Shown: positions 1 through 9,599 of the stretch, piece by piece
Position numbering within the stretch: the stretch's first letter is position 1
Layout: each line of letters starts with the position of its first letter
Assembly (NCBI RefSeq): GCF_024652905.1
Contig: NZ_CP102428.1
Span: 1,066,501-1,130,500 of the forward strand
Origin: Pseudomonas oryzihabitans
GTDB taxonomy: Bacteria; Pseudomonadota; Gammaproteobacteria; Pseudomonadales; Pseudomonadaceae
Direction of reading: 5' to 3'
Length of the DNA stretch: 64,000 nt
Position numbers and translations under genes: made by a program
The notes under the pieces: model-generated
Seen by the model: the letters and a program-made list of their open reading frames with translations, nothing else
What the model was told of the DNA's origin: nothing
The model's database searches: none

Positions 1-79
1 GGTGGTGGACATGGCACGCAGCGATGGACACAGGCGCCCGCACGGTGGCGCGATCGACAGCTTCTAAAAAGGGACGGTC

Positions 80-2758
80 ATGGTTCGAGTTCAGAAACTG
101 GTGCGGGCAATTGCAGCGGCGAGCGCCTTGATGTCTGGCGCGGCCCAGGCCCTCAGCCTGGGGGAGATCCACCTCAATTCCGCCCTCAATCAGCCCTTCG
201 ATGCCACCATCGATCTGTCGGACCTGCGCGACCTTGGCGCCGCCGAATTGCGCCCCAATCTGGCCTCCGCCGAGGATTTCGGCAAGGCTGGGGTGGACCG
301 CGCCTTCTTCCTCAACGATCTCAAGTTCACGCCGGAGGTGCGCAATGGGCGCACCGTCATCCGCGTGACCTCGGCGCGCCCGGTGCGCGAGCCCTATCTC
401 AACTTCCTGCTCGAAGTGAACTGGCCGAGTGGCCGGATCCTGCGCGAGTACACGGTGCTGCTGGATCCGCCGCTCTATACCCCGCAGGCCGCGGCAGCGC
501 CGTTCGCACCTCAGGTCCCAGCCGCACCGCGGGCGCGCACCACCTCGCCAAGTGCGCCGCGTCCGGCCGCGTCCCCTGCCGCGCCGGCGCCGAGCGCGAC
601 CCAGGCGCCTGGCACCTACACCACCGAGCGGCGCGATACCCTCTGGGAAGTGGCGGCGCGCAATCGCCCGGCGTCCAGCGTCACCGTTGATCAGACCATG
701 CTGGCGATCCAGGACCTGAATCCCGACGCCTTCATCGATCGCAACATCAACCTGATGAAAAGCGGCCAGGTGCTGCGCCTGCCCGATCAGGCCCAGGCCG
801 GCGCGCGGCCCCAGCGCGAGGCGGTGGCCGAGATCGCCCGCCAGACCCGCGCCTGGAAGCAGGGTGGCGACAGCGCATCCGCGGGGACGCCACGCCGCCA
901 GGTAGATGCATCGGCCCAGCCGAGTGGCAACGAGACGTCGACACCCGCCGCGCCCAAGGACAACCTCAAGCTGCTTTCCGGTCAGCCCTCCGGTCGCGCC
1001 GGCGAATCCGCCGGTGGCAAGGGCGGTGACCAGGCCCTGGCCGATCGCCTGGCGGTGACCCAGGAGAGCCTGGACACCACCCGCCGCGAGAACGAAGAAC
1101 TCAAGAGCCGCCTCGGCGATCTGCAGTCGCAGCTCGACAAGCTGCAGAAGATCATGCAGCTCAAGGACGCCCAACTGGCGCGGATGCAGGCCAACATGGC
1201 CAATCCCCAGGCCGCGGGCCAGCCGGCCCAGCCGCCGGCATCGCCTGAAGCCGCGGCTCCGGTCACGCCCGCGCCGGCCGAGAACACCGCCACGCCGGCG
1301 CCTCAGGAGCCGGCGGCGACGACCCCGGCCACTCCAGCCGAGGGCACCCCCGCACCGACCACCACGCCGCCCGCCAGCGAGGCAGGTACCGGCGCGGCAC
1401 CGCCCGCTGCCAGCGAGCCCAAGGTCATTCCGGTCACGCCAAGCACCCCGGCGACCGAACCGACCGAGGCGACCAACAGCTTCCTCGACGAGATCCTCAG
1501 CAACCCGCTGTGGCTCGGCATCATCGGCGGCAGCGCCTTGCTGGCGCTGCTGGTCCTGCTGATGATCAACTCGCGTCGCAATGCGGTGAAGGAGGCCGAG
1601 CGTGAGCGTGACGCCGAAGCCGCGCGCAACGATACGGTGTTCGAGGCGGATCCCGAGCTTGGCGACCACCACGCACTCGCCGGCCTGGAATTGGGGCAGG
1701 GTACCCAGGACAGCGCGCAGGACGCCGACGCCCAGGACGACGCCCTGGGTCAGGCCGACATCTACATGGCCTATGGTCGCTTCAGTCAGGCGGCTGAGGT
1801 GCTCAAGAAGGCCAGCGACCAGGAGCCCCATCGCGCCGATCTGCGCCTCAAGCTCATGGAAGTCTATGCCGAGATGGGCGATAAGGATGGCTTCCAGCGC
1901 GAGGAGCGCGAACTCAAGGAGATCGGCGGCGCCCAGCCGGCGGTCGAGCACCTGAAGTCGCGCTATCCGGCAATGGCCACCGTGGCGGTGGCCTCGGCTG
2001 CAGTCGGGGCGGCTGCCCTGGCCGCCGCCCACGAACTGAGCGAGGAGCAGACCCGCAATCAGGGTTTCTCGGCCACTGAGGATAGCCAGGATTTCGATCT
2101 GTCCCTGGATGACTTCGGCAGCGAGGACACCCAGTCGAATCAGCCGGCTGGTCCGGCCGAGGAGCCGCTGTTTGGCGAAGCCTTCGCCGATGCCCAGGCC
2201 AAGGCCGCCGACTCCCGCGACGATTTCGACTTCGATCTCAATTTCGATGCCGAACCCACGGCTACCTCAGCGACCACTCCGGCAGCCAAGGACGACGACT
2301 TCGCCCTGGACTTCAGCGAATTCGAGCGGCAGGGTGATCCGGCACAGGACGAGCCGCTCGCGGGTACCAACGCGGGTTCGGCCTTCGACGAGCCGCTGGA
2401 TGCGCCCGCTACGCAGGCCGCCGACGCCGAGCTGCCAGCAAGTTTCGACCTGTCCGATTTCGACGACGAGCAGCCGGCGCCCAAACGCGAAAGCGACGAA
2501 GAATTCGCCGCCCGCCTGCAGGAGGCCTCGCGCCAGTTCGATGCCGAGACCACCAGCGGCACGGGCGGTGGCGAGGGGCTGGACGACTTCGACTTCCTCT
2601 CCGGTGAAGACGAGACCGCTACCAAGCTGGACCTGGCGCGTGCCTACATCGACATGGGCGATCCCGAGGGTGCCCGCGACATCCTCGATGAGGTGCTGGC
2701 CGAGGGCAATGCCGGGCAGCAGCAGGAAGCGCGAGAGATCATCGCCCAGCTCAGCTGA
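80..2758 (+). CDS. fimV: FimV-like peptidoglycan-binding polar hub protein
   Basis: An 892-residue protein of FimV architecture. It has a signal peptide ending near AQA (residue 24), a conserved N-terminal FimV domain beginning LSLGEIHLNS, and a LysM domain at about residues 177-236 (TYTTERRDTLWEVA). A Pro/Ala-rich linker and a short coiled coil (about 320-375) follow. One membrane segment lies at about 476-498, and a very acidic cytoplasmic part ends in a TPR-like FimV C-terminal motif (about 845-892, LDLARAYIDMGDPEGARDIL). In Pseudomonas FimV organises the cell pole and supports type IV pilus assembly, twitching and cAMP signalling. The ATG is preceded by AAGGGA. It lies upstream of truA as in other Pseudomonas, separated from it by a strong terminator. 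Confidence 0.95.
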   Translation: MVRVQKLVRAIAAASALMSGAAQALSLGEIHLNSALNQPFDATIDLSDLRDLGAAELRPNLASAEDFGKAGVDRAFFLNDLKFTPEVRNGRTVIRVTSARPVREPYLNFLLEVNWPSGRILREYTVLLDPPLYTPQAAAAPFAPQVPAAPRARTTSPSAPRPAASPAAPAPSATQAPGTYTTERRDTLWEVAARNRPASSVTVDQTMLAIQDLNPDAFIDRNINLMKSGQVLRLPDQAQAGARPQREAVAEIARQTRAWKQGGDSASAGTPRRQVDASAQPSGNETSTPAAPKDNLKLLSGQPSGRAGESAGGKGGDQALADRLAVTQESLDTTRRENEELKSRLGDLQSQLDKLQKIMQLKDAQLARMQANMANPQAAGQPAQPPASPEAAAPVTPAPAENTATPAPQEPAATTPATPAEGTPAPTTTPPASEAGTGAAPPAASEPKVIPVTPSTPATEPTEATNSFLDEILSNPLWLGIIGGSALLALLVLLMINSRRNAVKEAERERDAEAARNDTVFEADPELGDHHALAGLELGQGTQDSAQDADAQDDALGQADIYMAYGRFSQAAEVLKKASDQEPHRADLRLKLMEVYAEMGDKDGFQREERELKEIGGAQPAVEHLKSRYPAMATVAVASAAVGAAALAAAHELSEEQTRNQGFSATEDSQDFDLSLDDFGSEDTQSNQPAGPAEEPLFGEAFADAQAKAADSRDDFDFDLNFDAEPTATSATTPAAKDDDFALDFSEFERQGDPAQDEPLAGTNAGSAFDEPLDAPATQAADAELPASFDLSDFDDEQPAPKRESDEEFAARLQEASRQFDAETTSGTGGGEGLDDFDFLSGEDETATKLDLARAYIDMGDPEGARDILDEVLAEGNAGQQQEAREIIAQLS

Positions 2759-2781
2759 CAGTGGCCGGGCTTGGCAGAGGA

Positions 2782-2814
2782 GGGGAGGCGCTATAAGCTG
2801 CCTCCCCTTTTTTT
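2782..2814 (+). terminator. Rho-independent terminator after fimV
   Basis: The stem GGGGAGGC (2782-2789) pairs perfectly with GCCTCCCC (2800-2807). Seven T follow directly (2808-2814). It lies 24 bases past the fimV stop and just ahead of truA, so fimV is probably a separate transcription unit. Confidence 0.85.
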
Positions 2815-2829
2815 CGCCTGGCCGTCGCC

Positions 2830-3681
2830 TTGGATTTTCTAGACCCCACCATCATCGTTCCGCCCCAGCGCATTGCGCTCGGCGTGGAGTACAAGGGCGC
2901 CCGCTATCGCGGCTGGCAGCGCCAGCAGCCGGGCGTACGCTCCGTTCAGGAGACCCTGGAAGACGCCCTGTCCGAGGTTGCCGCGGCGCCCATCGCGCTG
3001 CATTGCGCCGGGCGTACCGACTGTGGGGTACACGCCACTGGCCAGGTGGTGCATTTCGAGTCCCCCGTCGCGCGGCCGCTCAAGGCCTGGGTGATGGGCA
3101 CCAACGCCAATCTGCCGTCCGACATCAGCGTCACCTGGGTCAAGCCGGTCAGCAACGAGTTCCACGCCCGTTTCAGCGCCATGGCACGGCGTTATCGCTA
3201 CGTGATCTACAACGACCCGATCCGGCCCGCCCACCTCGCCGAGGAGGTCACCTGGAATCATCGTCCGCTGCGCATCGAGCCCATGCGCGAGGCGGCCCAG
3301 GTGCTGCTCGGTACTCATGACTTCACCTCCTTTCGGGCCAAGGCCTGCCAGGCCAAGTCGGCGATCAAGACCATCCACCACCTGCGTCTCTGGCAGAGCG
3401 GGCGGCTGATCGTCCTCGACATCCGCGCCAATGCCTTCCTGCACCACATGGTGCGCAACATCGCCGGAGTGCTGATGGCGGTGGGCTGTGGCGAGCGGCC
3501 GGTGGAGTGGGTGAGCGAGGTTCTGGCGGCGCGGGAGCGACGGCTGGGTGGCGTCACCGCCCATCCCTATGGCCTCTACCTGGTGGACGCCGAATATCCC
3601 GAAAGCACGCCCGTGCCCAAGCGGCCGCTGGGGCCGCTGTTCCTGGGGCATATCCCCGAGCTGGATGACCCCCAAGGCTGA
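2830..3681 (+). CDS. truA: tRNA pseudouridine(38-40) synthase TruA
   Basis: A 283-residue protein of the TruA family, which isomerises uridines 38-40 in the anticodon arm of many tRNAs. The catalytic aspartate lies in the GRTD motif (D64, context CAGRTDCGVHATGQ). Other family segments are GVEYKGARYRGWQ near the N-terminus and the C-terminal ANAFLHHMVRNIAGVL. The only start that gives a full-length N-terminus is a TTG at 2830; no ATG or GTG is suitably placed upstream, so the exact start is uncertain by a few codons. It is followed by trpF, the usual Pseudomonas order. Confidence 0.93.
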   Translation: MDFLDPTIIVPPQRIALGVEYKGARYRGWQRQQPGVRSVQETLEDALSEVAAAPIALHCAGRTDCGVHATGQVVHFESPVARPLKAWVMGTNANLPSDISVTWVKPVSNEFHARFSAMARRYRYVIYNDPIRPAHLAEEVTWNHRPLRIEPMREAAQVLLGTHDFTSFRAKACQAKSAIKTIHHLRLWQSGRLIVLDIRANAFLHHMVRNIAGVLMAVGCGERPVEWVSEVLAARERRLGGVTAHPYGLYLVDAEYPESTPVPKRPLGPLFLGHIPELDDPQG

Positions 3682-3735
3682 CGCTGCGCGGGTGGTCTGC
3701 TAACATCCATCGATTTGGAACGAGGTCATTCCGGT

Positions 3736-4365
3736 TTGGCTAACGTTCGAGTGAAGATCTGCGGGATCACCCGGGTCGAGGATGCGCTGGCCGCCGCGGC
3801 TGCCGGCGCCGATGCCATCGGCCTGGTGTTCTATGCGCGCAGCCCGCGCGCGGTGAGCGCTGCCCAGGCGCGTCAGATCGTGGCGGCGCTGCCGCCCTTC
3901 GTGACCACCGTCGGGCTCTTCGTCGATGCCTCGCCCTGCGAGATCGAGGAGACGCTGGATGCCGTGCCCCTGGACCTCCTGCAATTCCACGGCGACGAGA
4001 CGCCGGCGCAATGCGCCCGTTACCGCCGTCCCTATATCAAGGCCCTGCGCATGCGCGAGGACATCGACCTCGTCGCCATCGCCGGTGACTACGCCGGCGC
4101 CCGCGGCTTGCTGCTCGACACCTATGTCGCCGGCGTGCCCGGGGGGACCGGTCAGGCCTTCGACTGGACACGGGTGCCGCGGGACCTTTCGCTGCCGCTG
4201 ATCGTGGCGGGCGGGCTGGACGCGGACAACGTCGCCACGGCCATCGCCGCGTCCCGGCCCTATGGCGTGGACGTGAGCGGCGGCGTAGAGCAGGCCAAGG
4301 GCATCAAGGATGCCGCCGAGATCGCGCGTTTCGTGGCGGCCGTGCGAGGTGCCGCGGTCGCCTGA
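3736..4365 (+). CDS. trpF: Phosphoribosylanthranilate isomerase TrpF
   Basis: A TIM-barrel enzyme of tryptophan biosynthesis converting phosphoribosylanthranilate to CdRP. Recognised by the N-terminal VKICGIT motif with its catalytic Cys, the QFHGDE segment, LLLDTY with the catalytic Asp, and the phosphate-binding [10 protein letters not shown] and GVDVSGGVE near the C-terminus. The open frame extends to a TTG at 3715. The TTG at 3736 (protein starts about [10 protein letters not shown], 209 residues) fits the family better and has GAGG 10 bases upstream. Tryptophan genes trpF and accD are neighbours in many proteobacteria. Confidence 0.93.
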   Translation: MANVRVKICGITRVEDALAAAAAGADAIGLVFYARSPRAVSAAQARQIVAALPPFVTTVGLFVDASPCEIEETLDAVPLDLLQFHGDETPAQCARYRRPYIKALRMREDIDLVAIAGDYAGARGLLLDTYVAGVPGGTGQAFDWTRVPRDLSLPLIVAGGLDADNVATAIAASRPYGVDVSGGVEQAKGIKDAAEIARFVAAVRGAAVA

Positions 4366-4576
4366 TGTGACCCTCGTCAGGTGGTCGCCGTCCACACCTG
4401 CGACATATTCAAGCGGATCCGCCCCTGGTGGGTCTGCCGTCCGGCCCCCAGGGAGCCGGCATGCGACAACAGGGTAGCGGCCCGGGATACAGCGGGCGCT
4501 GCCGAACCTATTACAGATGCTCAAGGAAGGCGTGGCCCAGGCCGCGCTGGGAGCCCATGCAAGTGGAGAGAGATGC

Positions 4577-5446
4577 ATGAGCAATTGGCTGGTCGACAAA
4601 CTGATTCCTTCCATCATGCGGTCCGAGGTGAAGCGCAGTTCGGTGCCGGAAGGTCTTTGGCACAAGTGTCCGGCCTGCGAAGCGGTCCTCTACCGTCCGG
4701 AGCTGGAAAAGAACCTGGACGTGTGCCTGAAGTGTGGTCACCACATGCGTATCAACGCGCGTCGCCGCCTGGACATCTTCCTCGACGCCGAAGGTCGTGA
4801 AGAGCTGGGCACCGAGCTGGAGCCGGTGGACCGACTGAAATTCCGCGACAGCAAGAAGTACAAGGATCGCTTCACTGCAGCACAGAAGGAAACCGGCGAG
4901 AAAGACGCCCTGATCTCCATGCGTGGCACCCTCAAGGGCATGCCGGTGGCGGTCTGCGCCTTCGAATTCTCCTTCATGGGCGGCTCCATGGGCGCCGTGG
5001 TCGGCGAGCGCTTCGTGCGCGCGGCCAACGTGGCCCTGGAACAACGCTGCCCGCTGATCTGCTTCTCCGCCTCCGGTGGTGCGCGGATGCAGGAAGCCCT
5101 GATCTCCCTGATGCAGATGGCCAAGACCTCCGCGGTGCTGGCGCGCCTGCGCGAAGAGGGCATCCCCTTCATCTCGGTGCTGACCGATCCGGTTTACGGT
5201 GGCGTCTCCGCCAGTCTGGCGATGCTGGGTGACGTCATCGTCGCCGAGCCCAAGGCGCTGATCGGCTTTGCCGGCCCGCGCGTGATCGAGCAGACCGTGC
5301 GCGAAAAGCTGCCGGAAGGCTTCCAGCGCAGCGAATTCCTGCTGGAGCATGGCGCCGTCGACCTCATCGTGTCGCGCAAGGAATTGCGTGATCGCCTGGC
5401 GCGTCTGCTGGCGACCTTCCAGCACCAGCCGGTTCCGGCGGCCTGA
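4577..5446 (+). CDS. accD: Acetyl-CoA carboxylase carboxyltransferase subunit beta
   Basis: A 289-residue beta subunit of the carboxyltransferase that makes malonyl-CoA with AccA. It has the four-Cys zinc ribbon (C31, C34, C50, C53) and the crotonase-like carboxyltransferase core ([43 protein letters not shown]). The frame is open further upstream. The ATG at 4577, giving [16 protein letters not shown], matches known AccD N-termini and follows GGAGAG. Its stop overlaps the folC start by one base, indicating translational coupling. Confidence 0.96.
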   Translation: MSNWLVDKLIPSIMRSEVKRSSVPEGLWHKCPACEAVLYRPELEKNLDVCLKCGHHMRINARRRLDIFLDAEGREELGTELEPVDRLKFRDSKKYKDRFTAAQKETGEKDALISMRGTLKGMPVAVCAFEFSFMGGSMGAVVGERFVRAANVALEQRCPLICFSASGGARMQEALISLMQMAKTSAVLARLREEGIPFISVLTDPVYGGVSASLAMLGDVIVAEPKALIGFAGPRVIEQTVREKLPEGFQRSEFLLEHGAVDLIVSRKELRDRLARLLATFQHQPVPAA

Positions 5447-6735
5447 TGGCGCGCAGCCTCGCGCAGTGGCTGGCCTATCTCGAGCAGCTGCATCCGTCGG
5501 CGATCGACATGGGCCTGGACCGGGTGCGCGAGGTCGCGCAGCGGCTGGGCCTGACCCGGCCGGCCCCGCGGGTGGTGACCGTGACCGGCACCAACGGCAA
5601 GGGCTCCACCTGTGCCTTTCTCGCCAGCCTGCTGCGCGCCAGCGGGCAGCGGGTGGGCGTCTATGCCTCGCCGCATCTAGTGCGCTACAACGAGCGCGTC
5701 GACGTAGACGGCACCCTCGCCAGCGATAGCGAGCTCTGCACCGCCTTCGCCGCGGTGGAAGCCGCGCGGGGCGAGATCAGCCTGACCTATTTCGAAGTGG
5801 GTACCCTGGCCGCCTTCTGGCTGTTCGAGCGTGCCCGGCTGGACGTCGCCGTTCTTGAAGTCGGTCTGGGCGGGCGCCTGGATGCGGTCAACCTGATCGA
5901 CGCCGATCTGGCGTTGGTTACCAGCATCGGCCTGGATCACGCCGAATGGCTGGGCGATACCCGCGACAGCGTCGCCGTGGAAAAGGCCGGGATCTTCCGC
6001 GCTGGCAAGCCGGCCCTCTGTGGCGATCTGCAGCCGCCCGCGCCGCTGGCCGCAGCCGCCGAACGCCTGGGTGCCCCCTTGCTGCTGCGCGGGGAAGCCT
6101 TCGATCTGCAGATCGAGAGCGCCAGCTGGTTCTGGCGCGGGCGCGATGCCCAGGGCAATGACCTGGCGCTGCCGGGCCTGCCGCTGCTGGATCTGCCCAT
6201 GGAAAATGCCGCTCTGGCCCTGCAGGCCTACGCCTTGCTCGACCAGCCCTGGCTGCCGGAGCGGATCGCGGTGGCCCTCCAGGCCACGCGCATGACCGGT
6301 CGGCTCGATCGTCGCCAGGTCGAGCGGGCAGGGGAAACCCTCAATGTCCTGCTGGACGTGGCCCACAATCCCCACGCCGCCGAGTACCTGGCCCGGCGCC
6401 TGGCGATGAAGCCGGTCGCCGGCGTGCGGCGCGCGGTGTTCGGCGTCCTGGCCGACAAGGACCTGGACGGCATCCTGGCGCCCCTGGCAGCGCTGTTCGC
6501 CGACTGGGCGGTGGCGAGTCTGCCGACCCCGCGCAGTCGCGACGGCGCCGAGGTGGCCGCCATCCTGAGGGCGCAGGGTGCCCGGGCCGAGGCCCATGCT
6601 TCGCTGCTGGCGGCCTTCGAAGCCCAGCTGGCGGCCAGTTCGGCAGACGACGAGGTGGTGGTGTTCGGCTCCTTCTACAGCGTCGCCGAGGTCCTCGCGC
6701 AGCTCTCTTCCCTATCCGAATCCGCGGAGGCATAA
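5446..6735 (+). CDS. folC: Bifunctional folylpolyglutamate/dihydrofolate synthase
   Basis: A 429-residue Mur-ligase family enzyme that adds glutamate to dihydropteroate and to folates. The ATP-binding loop VTGTNGKGSTCAFL is followed by SPHLVRYNERV, the LEVGLGGRLDAVN motif, and the C-terminal DVAHNPHAAEYLA typical of FolC. The start ATG shares its A with the accD stop TGA. It sits in the conserved accD-folC-dedD block. Confidence 0.95.
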   Translation: MARSLAQWLAYLEQLHPSAIDMGLDRVREVAQRLGLTRPAPRVVTVTGTNGKGSTCAFLASLLRASGQRVGVYASPHLVRYNERVDVDGTLASDSELCTAFAAVEAARGEISLTYFEVGTLAAFWLFERARLDVAVLEVGLGGRLDAVNLIDADLALVTSIGLDHAEWLGDTRDSVAVEKAGIFRAGKPALCGDLQPPAPLAAAAERLGAPLLLRGEAFDLQIESASWFWRGRDAQGNDLALPGLPLLDLPMENAALALQAYALLDQPWLPERIAVALQATRMTGRLDRRQVERAGETLNVLLDVAHNPHAAEYLARRLAMKPVAGVRRAVFGVLADKDLDGILAPLAALFADWAVASLPTPRSRDGAEVAAILRAQGARAEAHASLLAAFEAQLAASSADDEVVVFGSFYSVAEVLAQLSSLSESAEA

Positions 6736-6738
6736 CCC

Positions 6739-7398
6739 ATGCTCAAGCAAAGAGTCATAGGCGCGCTGGTACTGCTGGCGCTGATCATCATCTTCGTACC
6801 CATGCTCTTCAATCGCCAGGACGACGCCCGCAAGGTAGCGGTCGAAGCGCCGCCCCAGCCGACCGCGCCCACCGTGCCCAGTACCGAGGTTCAGCCGGTG
6901 CAGACGCCCGAGGCGCCGCCGGTGGTGGTGGTGCCGGACGAGCCGGCCAAGCCGCTCGGCAAGCCGCAGACGCCCATCGCCGGTACCTCCGGTCAGGCGC
7001 CGGCGCAGAATGCCCCGGTGACGGCGCCGCCGCCCCAGCCTGCCGCGCCGGTCGCCAAGGCGCCTGCCACCCCTGCGCCCGTGGCCAGTGCTCCCGTGGC
7101 ACCGACGGCTACCCCGGCGCCGGCGGCCAAGCCGGACTCGCGCCTGGGCGCGGCCAACCTGCCCAACAGCTGGTCGGTGCAGCTCGCCAGTCTGTCGTCC
7201 CGGCCCAGCGCCGATGCCCTGCAGGCCAAGCTGCGCAGTCAGGGCTACAACGCCTACGTGCGGACCGCCGATGGCATGAATCGCGTCTTCGTCGGGCCGG
7301 TGATAGAGCGCAGCGAGGCGGATCGCCTGCGCGATCAGCTCAACAAGCAGAATGGCGTCAAGGGTTTCGTCGTACGCTTTCAGCCGGAGCGCGGTTAA
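6739..7398 (+). CDS. dedD: SPOR-domain cell-division protein (DedD-like)
   Basis: A 219-residue bitopic protein. A single N-terminal membrane segment (about residues 8-27) is followed by a long Pro/Ala/Val-rich periplasmic linker and a C-terminal SPOR domain (about 142-217, SWSVQLASLSSRPSADALQ ... VFVGPVIERSEADRLRDQL). SPOR domains bind denuded septal peptidoglycan, and DedD helps constriction in enterobacteria. The gene begins 3 bases after folC and holds the position of DedD/PA3110-type genes. The symbol rests on architecture and synteny. Confidence 0.85.
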   Translation: MLKQRVIGALVLLALIIIFVPMLFNRQDDARKVAVEAPPQPTAPTVPSTEVQPVQTPEAPPVVVVPDEPAKPLGKPQTPIAGTSGQAPAQNAPVTAPPPQPAAPVAKAPATPAPVASAPVAPTATPAPAAKPDSRLGAANLPNSWSVQLASLSSRPSADALQAKLRSQGYNAYVRTADGMNRVFVGPVIERSEADRLRDQLNKQNGVKGFVVRFQPERG

Positions 7399-7407
7399 CC
7401 CGGTCAC

Positions 7408-7436
7408 AAGGCTCTGCTAGAATGCAGGGCCTTTTT
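7408..7436 (+). terminator. Hairpin with T-run between dedD and cvpA
   Basis: AAGGCTCTGC and GCAGGGCCTT form a 10-bp stem with one G-U pair and a short loop, followed by TTTTT. The structure ends immediately before cvpA, so it may be a terminator for dedD or an attenuator in the cvpA-purF leader. The loop also contains TAGAAT, which could serve as a -10 element for cvpA. Confidence 0.5.
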
Positions 7437-7452
7437 GTAAGTGGACCTTGCC

Positions 7453-7998
7453 GTGGGCTTCACCTGGGTGGACTGGGCGATCGTCGCCGTCGTCATCGTT
7501 TCCTGCCTGATCAGTCTCAGGCGCGGCTTCGTCAAGGAAGCGTTGTCATTGGCCACCTGGATCGTGGCCGGTGGCGTGGCCTGGGTCTTCGGCGGGGCGC
7601 TGTCCAACTACCTAGTCGACTATATTCAGGTGCCTTCCGGGCGGGTGATCGCCGCCTGTGTCATTCTCTTCGTGCTGACGCTGCTGGTCGGTGCCCTGGT
7701 GAGCTTCTTGCTTGGCGAATTGATCCGCGTCACCGGATTGTCGGGCACCGATCGCTTTCTCGGCATGGCCTTTGGCGCCGCCCGCGGTGCGCTGTTGATC
7801 ACCGTGGCCGTGGGCCTGTTGAGCCTGGGGCCGGTCCAGCAGGATGGCTGGTGGCAACAGTCGGTGCTGGTTCCACATTTTCTTTTAGTGGCCGATTGGT
7901 CGAAGAATCTGCTGCTGGGCTTTGCCGGCCAATGGCTGGGCGCGACGCCCATGCCCAGTCTGCAACTGCTGCCGCAGCTGGGGCCCAAGGCTCCTTGA
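7453..7998 (+). CDS. cvpA: CvpA family inner-membrane protein
   Basis: A hydrophobic protein of about 181 residues with four predicted membrane segments, beginning [15 protein letters not shown] and containing the conserved [13 protein letters not shown]. CvpA is needed for colicin V production in E. coli and is linked to envelope homeostasis; its molecular function is not settled. It lies directly upstream of purF, the classic arrangement. The GTG at 7453 is chosen because AAGTGGA lies 7 bases upstream. A GTG at 7441 would add four residues but has no Shine-Dalgarno sequence. Confidence 0.9.
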   Translation: MGFTWVDWAIVAVVIVSCLISLRRGFVKEALSLATWIVAGGVAWVFGGALSNYLVDYIQVPSGRVIAACVILFVLTLLVGALVSFLLGELIRVTGLSGTDRFLGMAFGAARGALLITVAVGLLSLGPVQQDGWWQQSVLVPHFLLVADWSKNLLLGFAGQWLGATPMPSLQLLPQLGPKAP

Positions 7999-8080
7999 AC
8001 GCTTTTCCAGGCCTCGCACTGCCGGGGTCATCCTGCGATGGTTCGCCGTCGCATCACTTGAAACAGTGGGGTCGCGTCAC

Positions 8081-9589
8081 ATGTGTGGCATCGTAGGTAT
8101 CGTGGGCAAGACTAACGTCAACCAGTCGTTGTACGACGCGCTCACCGTCCTTCAACATCGCGGTCAGGATGCCGCCGGTATCGTCACCAGCCTGGACGGT
8201 AAACTCTTCCTGCGCAAAGACAACGGCCTGGTCCGCGATGTCTTCCAGCAGCGGCACATGCAGCACCTGGTCGGCCACATGGGCATCGGCCATGTGCGCT
8301 ATCCCACCGCCGGCAGCTCCAGCTCCGCCGAGGCGCAGCCGTTCTACGTGAATTCGCCCTATGGCATCACCCTCGCGCACAACGGCAACCTGACCAACGT
8401 CGAGCAACTGTCCCGCGAGATCTACGAATCCGATCTGCGCCACGTCAACACCACCTCCGACTCCGAGGTGCTGCTCAACGTCTTCGCCCACGAGCTGGCG
8501 GTACGCAACAAGCTGCAGCCCACCGAGGACGACGTCTTCGCCGCGGTTTCCGAGGTTCATGAGCGTTGCCGTGGCGGTTACGCCGTGGTGGCCATGATCA
8601 CCGGCTATGGCATCGTCGGCTTTCGCGATCCCAACGCCATCCGCCCCATCGTCTTCGGTCAGCGCCACACCGAATACGGCGTGGAGTACATGATCGCCTC
8701 CGAGAGCGTCGCCCTCGATGTACTCGGCTTCACCCTGATCCGCGACCTGGAGCCTGGCGAAGCGGTGTACATCACCGAGGACGGGCGTCTCTACACCCGC
8801 CAGTGCGCGCAGAATCCGCACTACGCACCCTGCATCTTCGAACACGTCTACCTGGCGCGCCCGGATTCCATCATCGACGGCATCTCGGTCTACAAGGCCC
8901 GCCTGCGCATGGGCGAGAAGCTCGCCGAGAAGATCCAGCGCGAGCGGCCCGAGCACGACATCGACGTGGTCATCCCGATTCCGGACACCAGCCGCACCGC
9001 GGCGCTGGAGCTGGCCAACCACCTGGGCGTCAAGTTCCGTGAGGGCTTCGTCAAGAACCGCTACATCGGCCGGACCTTCATCATGCCCGGCCAGGCCGCG
9101 CGCAAGAAGTCGGTGCGCCAGAAGCTCAACGCCATCGAGCTGGAATTCCGCGGCAAGAACGTGATGCTGGTGGATGACTCCATCGTCCGCGGCACGACCT
9201 GCAAGCAGATCATCCAGATGGCCCGCGAAGCCGGCGCCAAGAAGGTCTACTTCTGCTCGGCTGCCCCGGCGGTGCGCTTCCCCAACGTCTACGGCATCGA
9301 CATGCCCAGCGTGCACGAACTGATCGCCCACGGCCGCACCACCGAGGAGGTCGGCGAGTTGATCGGCGCCGACTGGCTGATCTACCAGGATCTGCAGGAC
9401 CTGCAGGAAGCCGTGCGTACCCGCAAGGCGCCCAAGGTCGAGCAGTTCGACTGCGCGGTGTTCGATGGCGAGTACATCACCGGCGACGTCGATGCCGCCT
9501 ATCTGAATCGGATCGAGCAGGCGCGCAACGACGCGGCCAAGGGCAAGCACAAGGCGGTCAGCGCCATCATCGATCTCTACAACGACTAA
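8081..9589 (+). CDS. purF: Amidophosphoribosyltransferase PurF
   Basis: A 502-residue first enzyme of de novo purine synthesis (PRPP + Gln to phosphoribosylamine). It starts MCGIVGIVG, so Cys2 becomes the N-terminal nucleophile of the glutaminase domain after Met removal. The phosphoribosyltransferase domain carries the PRPP loop [13 protein letters not shown]. The frame is open upstream, but catalysis requires the MCGIVG start. It probably shares a transcript with cvpA. Confidence 0.97.
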   Translation: MCGIVGIVGKTNVNQSLYDALTVLQHRGQDAAGIVTSLDGKLFLRKDNGLVRDVFQQRHMQHLVGHMGIGHVRYPTAGSSSSAEAQPFYVNSPYGITLAHNGNLTNVEQLSREIYESDLRHVNTTSDSEVLLNVFAHELAVRNKLQPTEDDVFAAVSEVHERCRGGYAVVAMITGYGIVGFRDPNAIRPIVFGQRHTEYGVEYMIASESVALDVLGFTLIRDLEPGEAVYITEDGRLYTRQCAQNPHYAPCIFEHVYLARPDSIIDGISVYKARLRMGEKLAEKIQRERPEHDIDVVIPIPDTSRTAALELANHLGVKFREGFVKNRYIGRTFIMPGQAARKKSVRQKLNAIELEFRGKNVMLVDDSIVRGTTCKQIIQMAREAGAKKVYFCSAAPAVRFPNVYGIDMPSVHELIAHGRTTEEVGELIGADWLIYQDLQDLQEAVRTRKAPKVEQFDCAVFDGEYITGDVDAAYLNRIEQARNDAAKGKHKAVSAIIDLYND

Positions 9590-9599
9590 GGAGCTGCAC

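Noticed and set aside
2-67. Open frame ending in TAA before fimV, possible tail of an upstream gene
   Set aside because: Only 21 codons are visible and the residues (ending GGAIDSF) match nothing I recognise, so it may be chance.
4366-4576. Gap between trpF and accD examined for a promoter or leader RNA
   Set aside because: No convincing -35/-10 pair or stable leader structure was found by eye.
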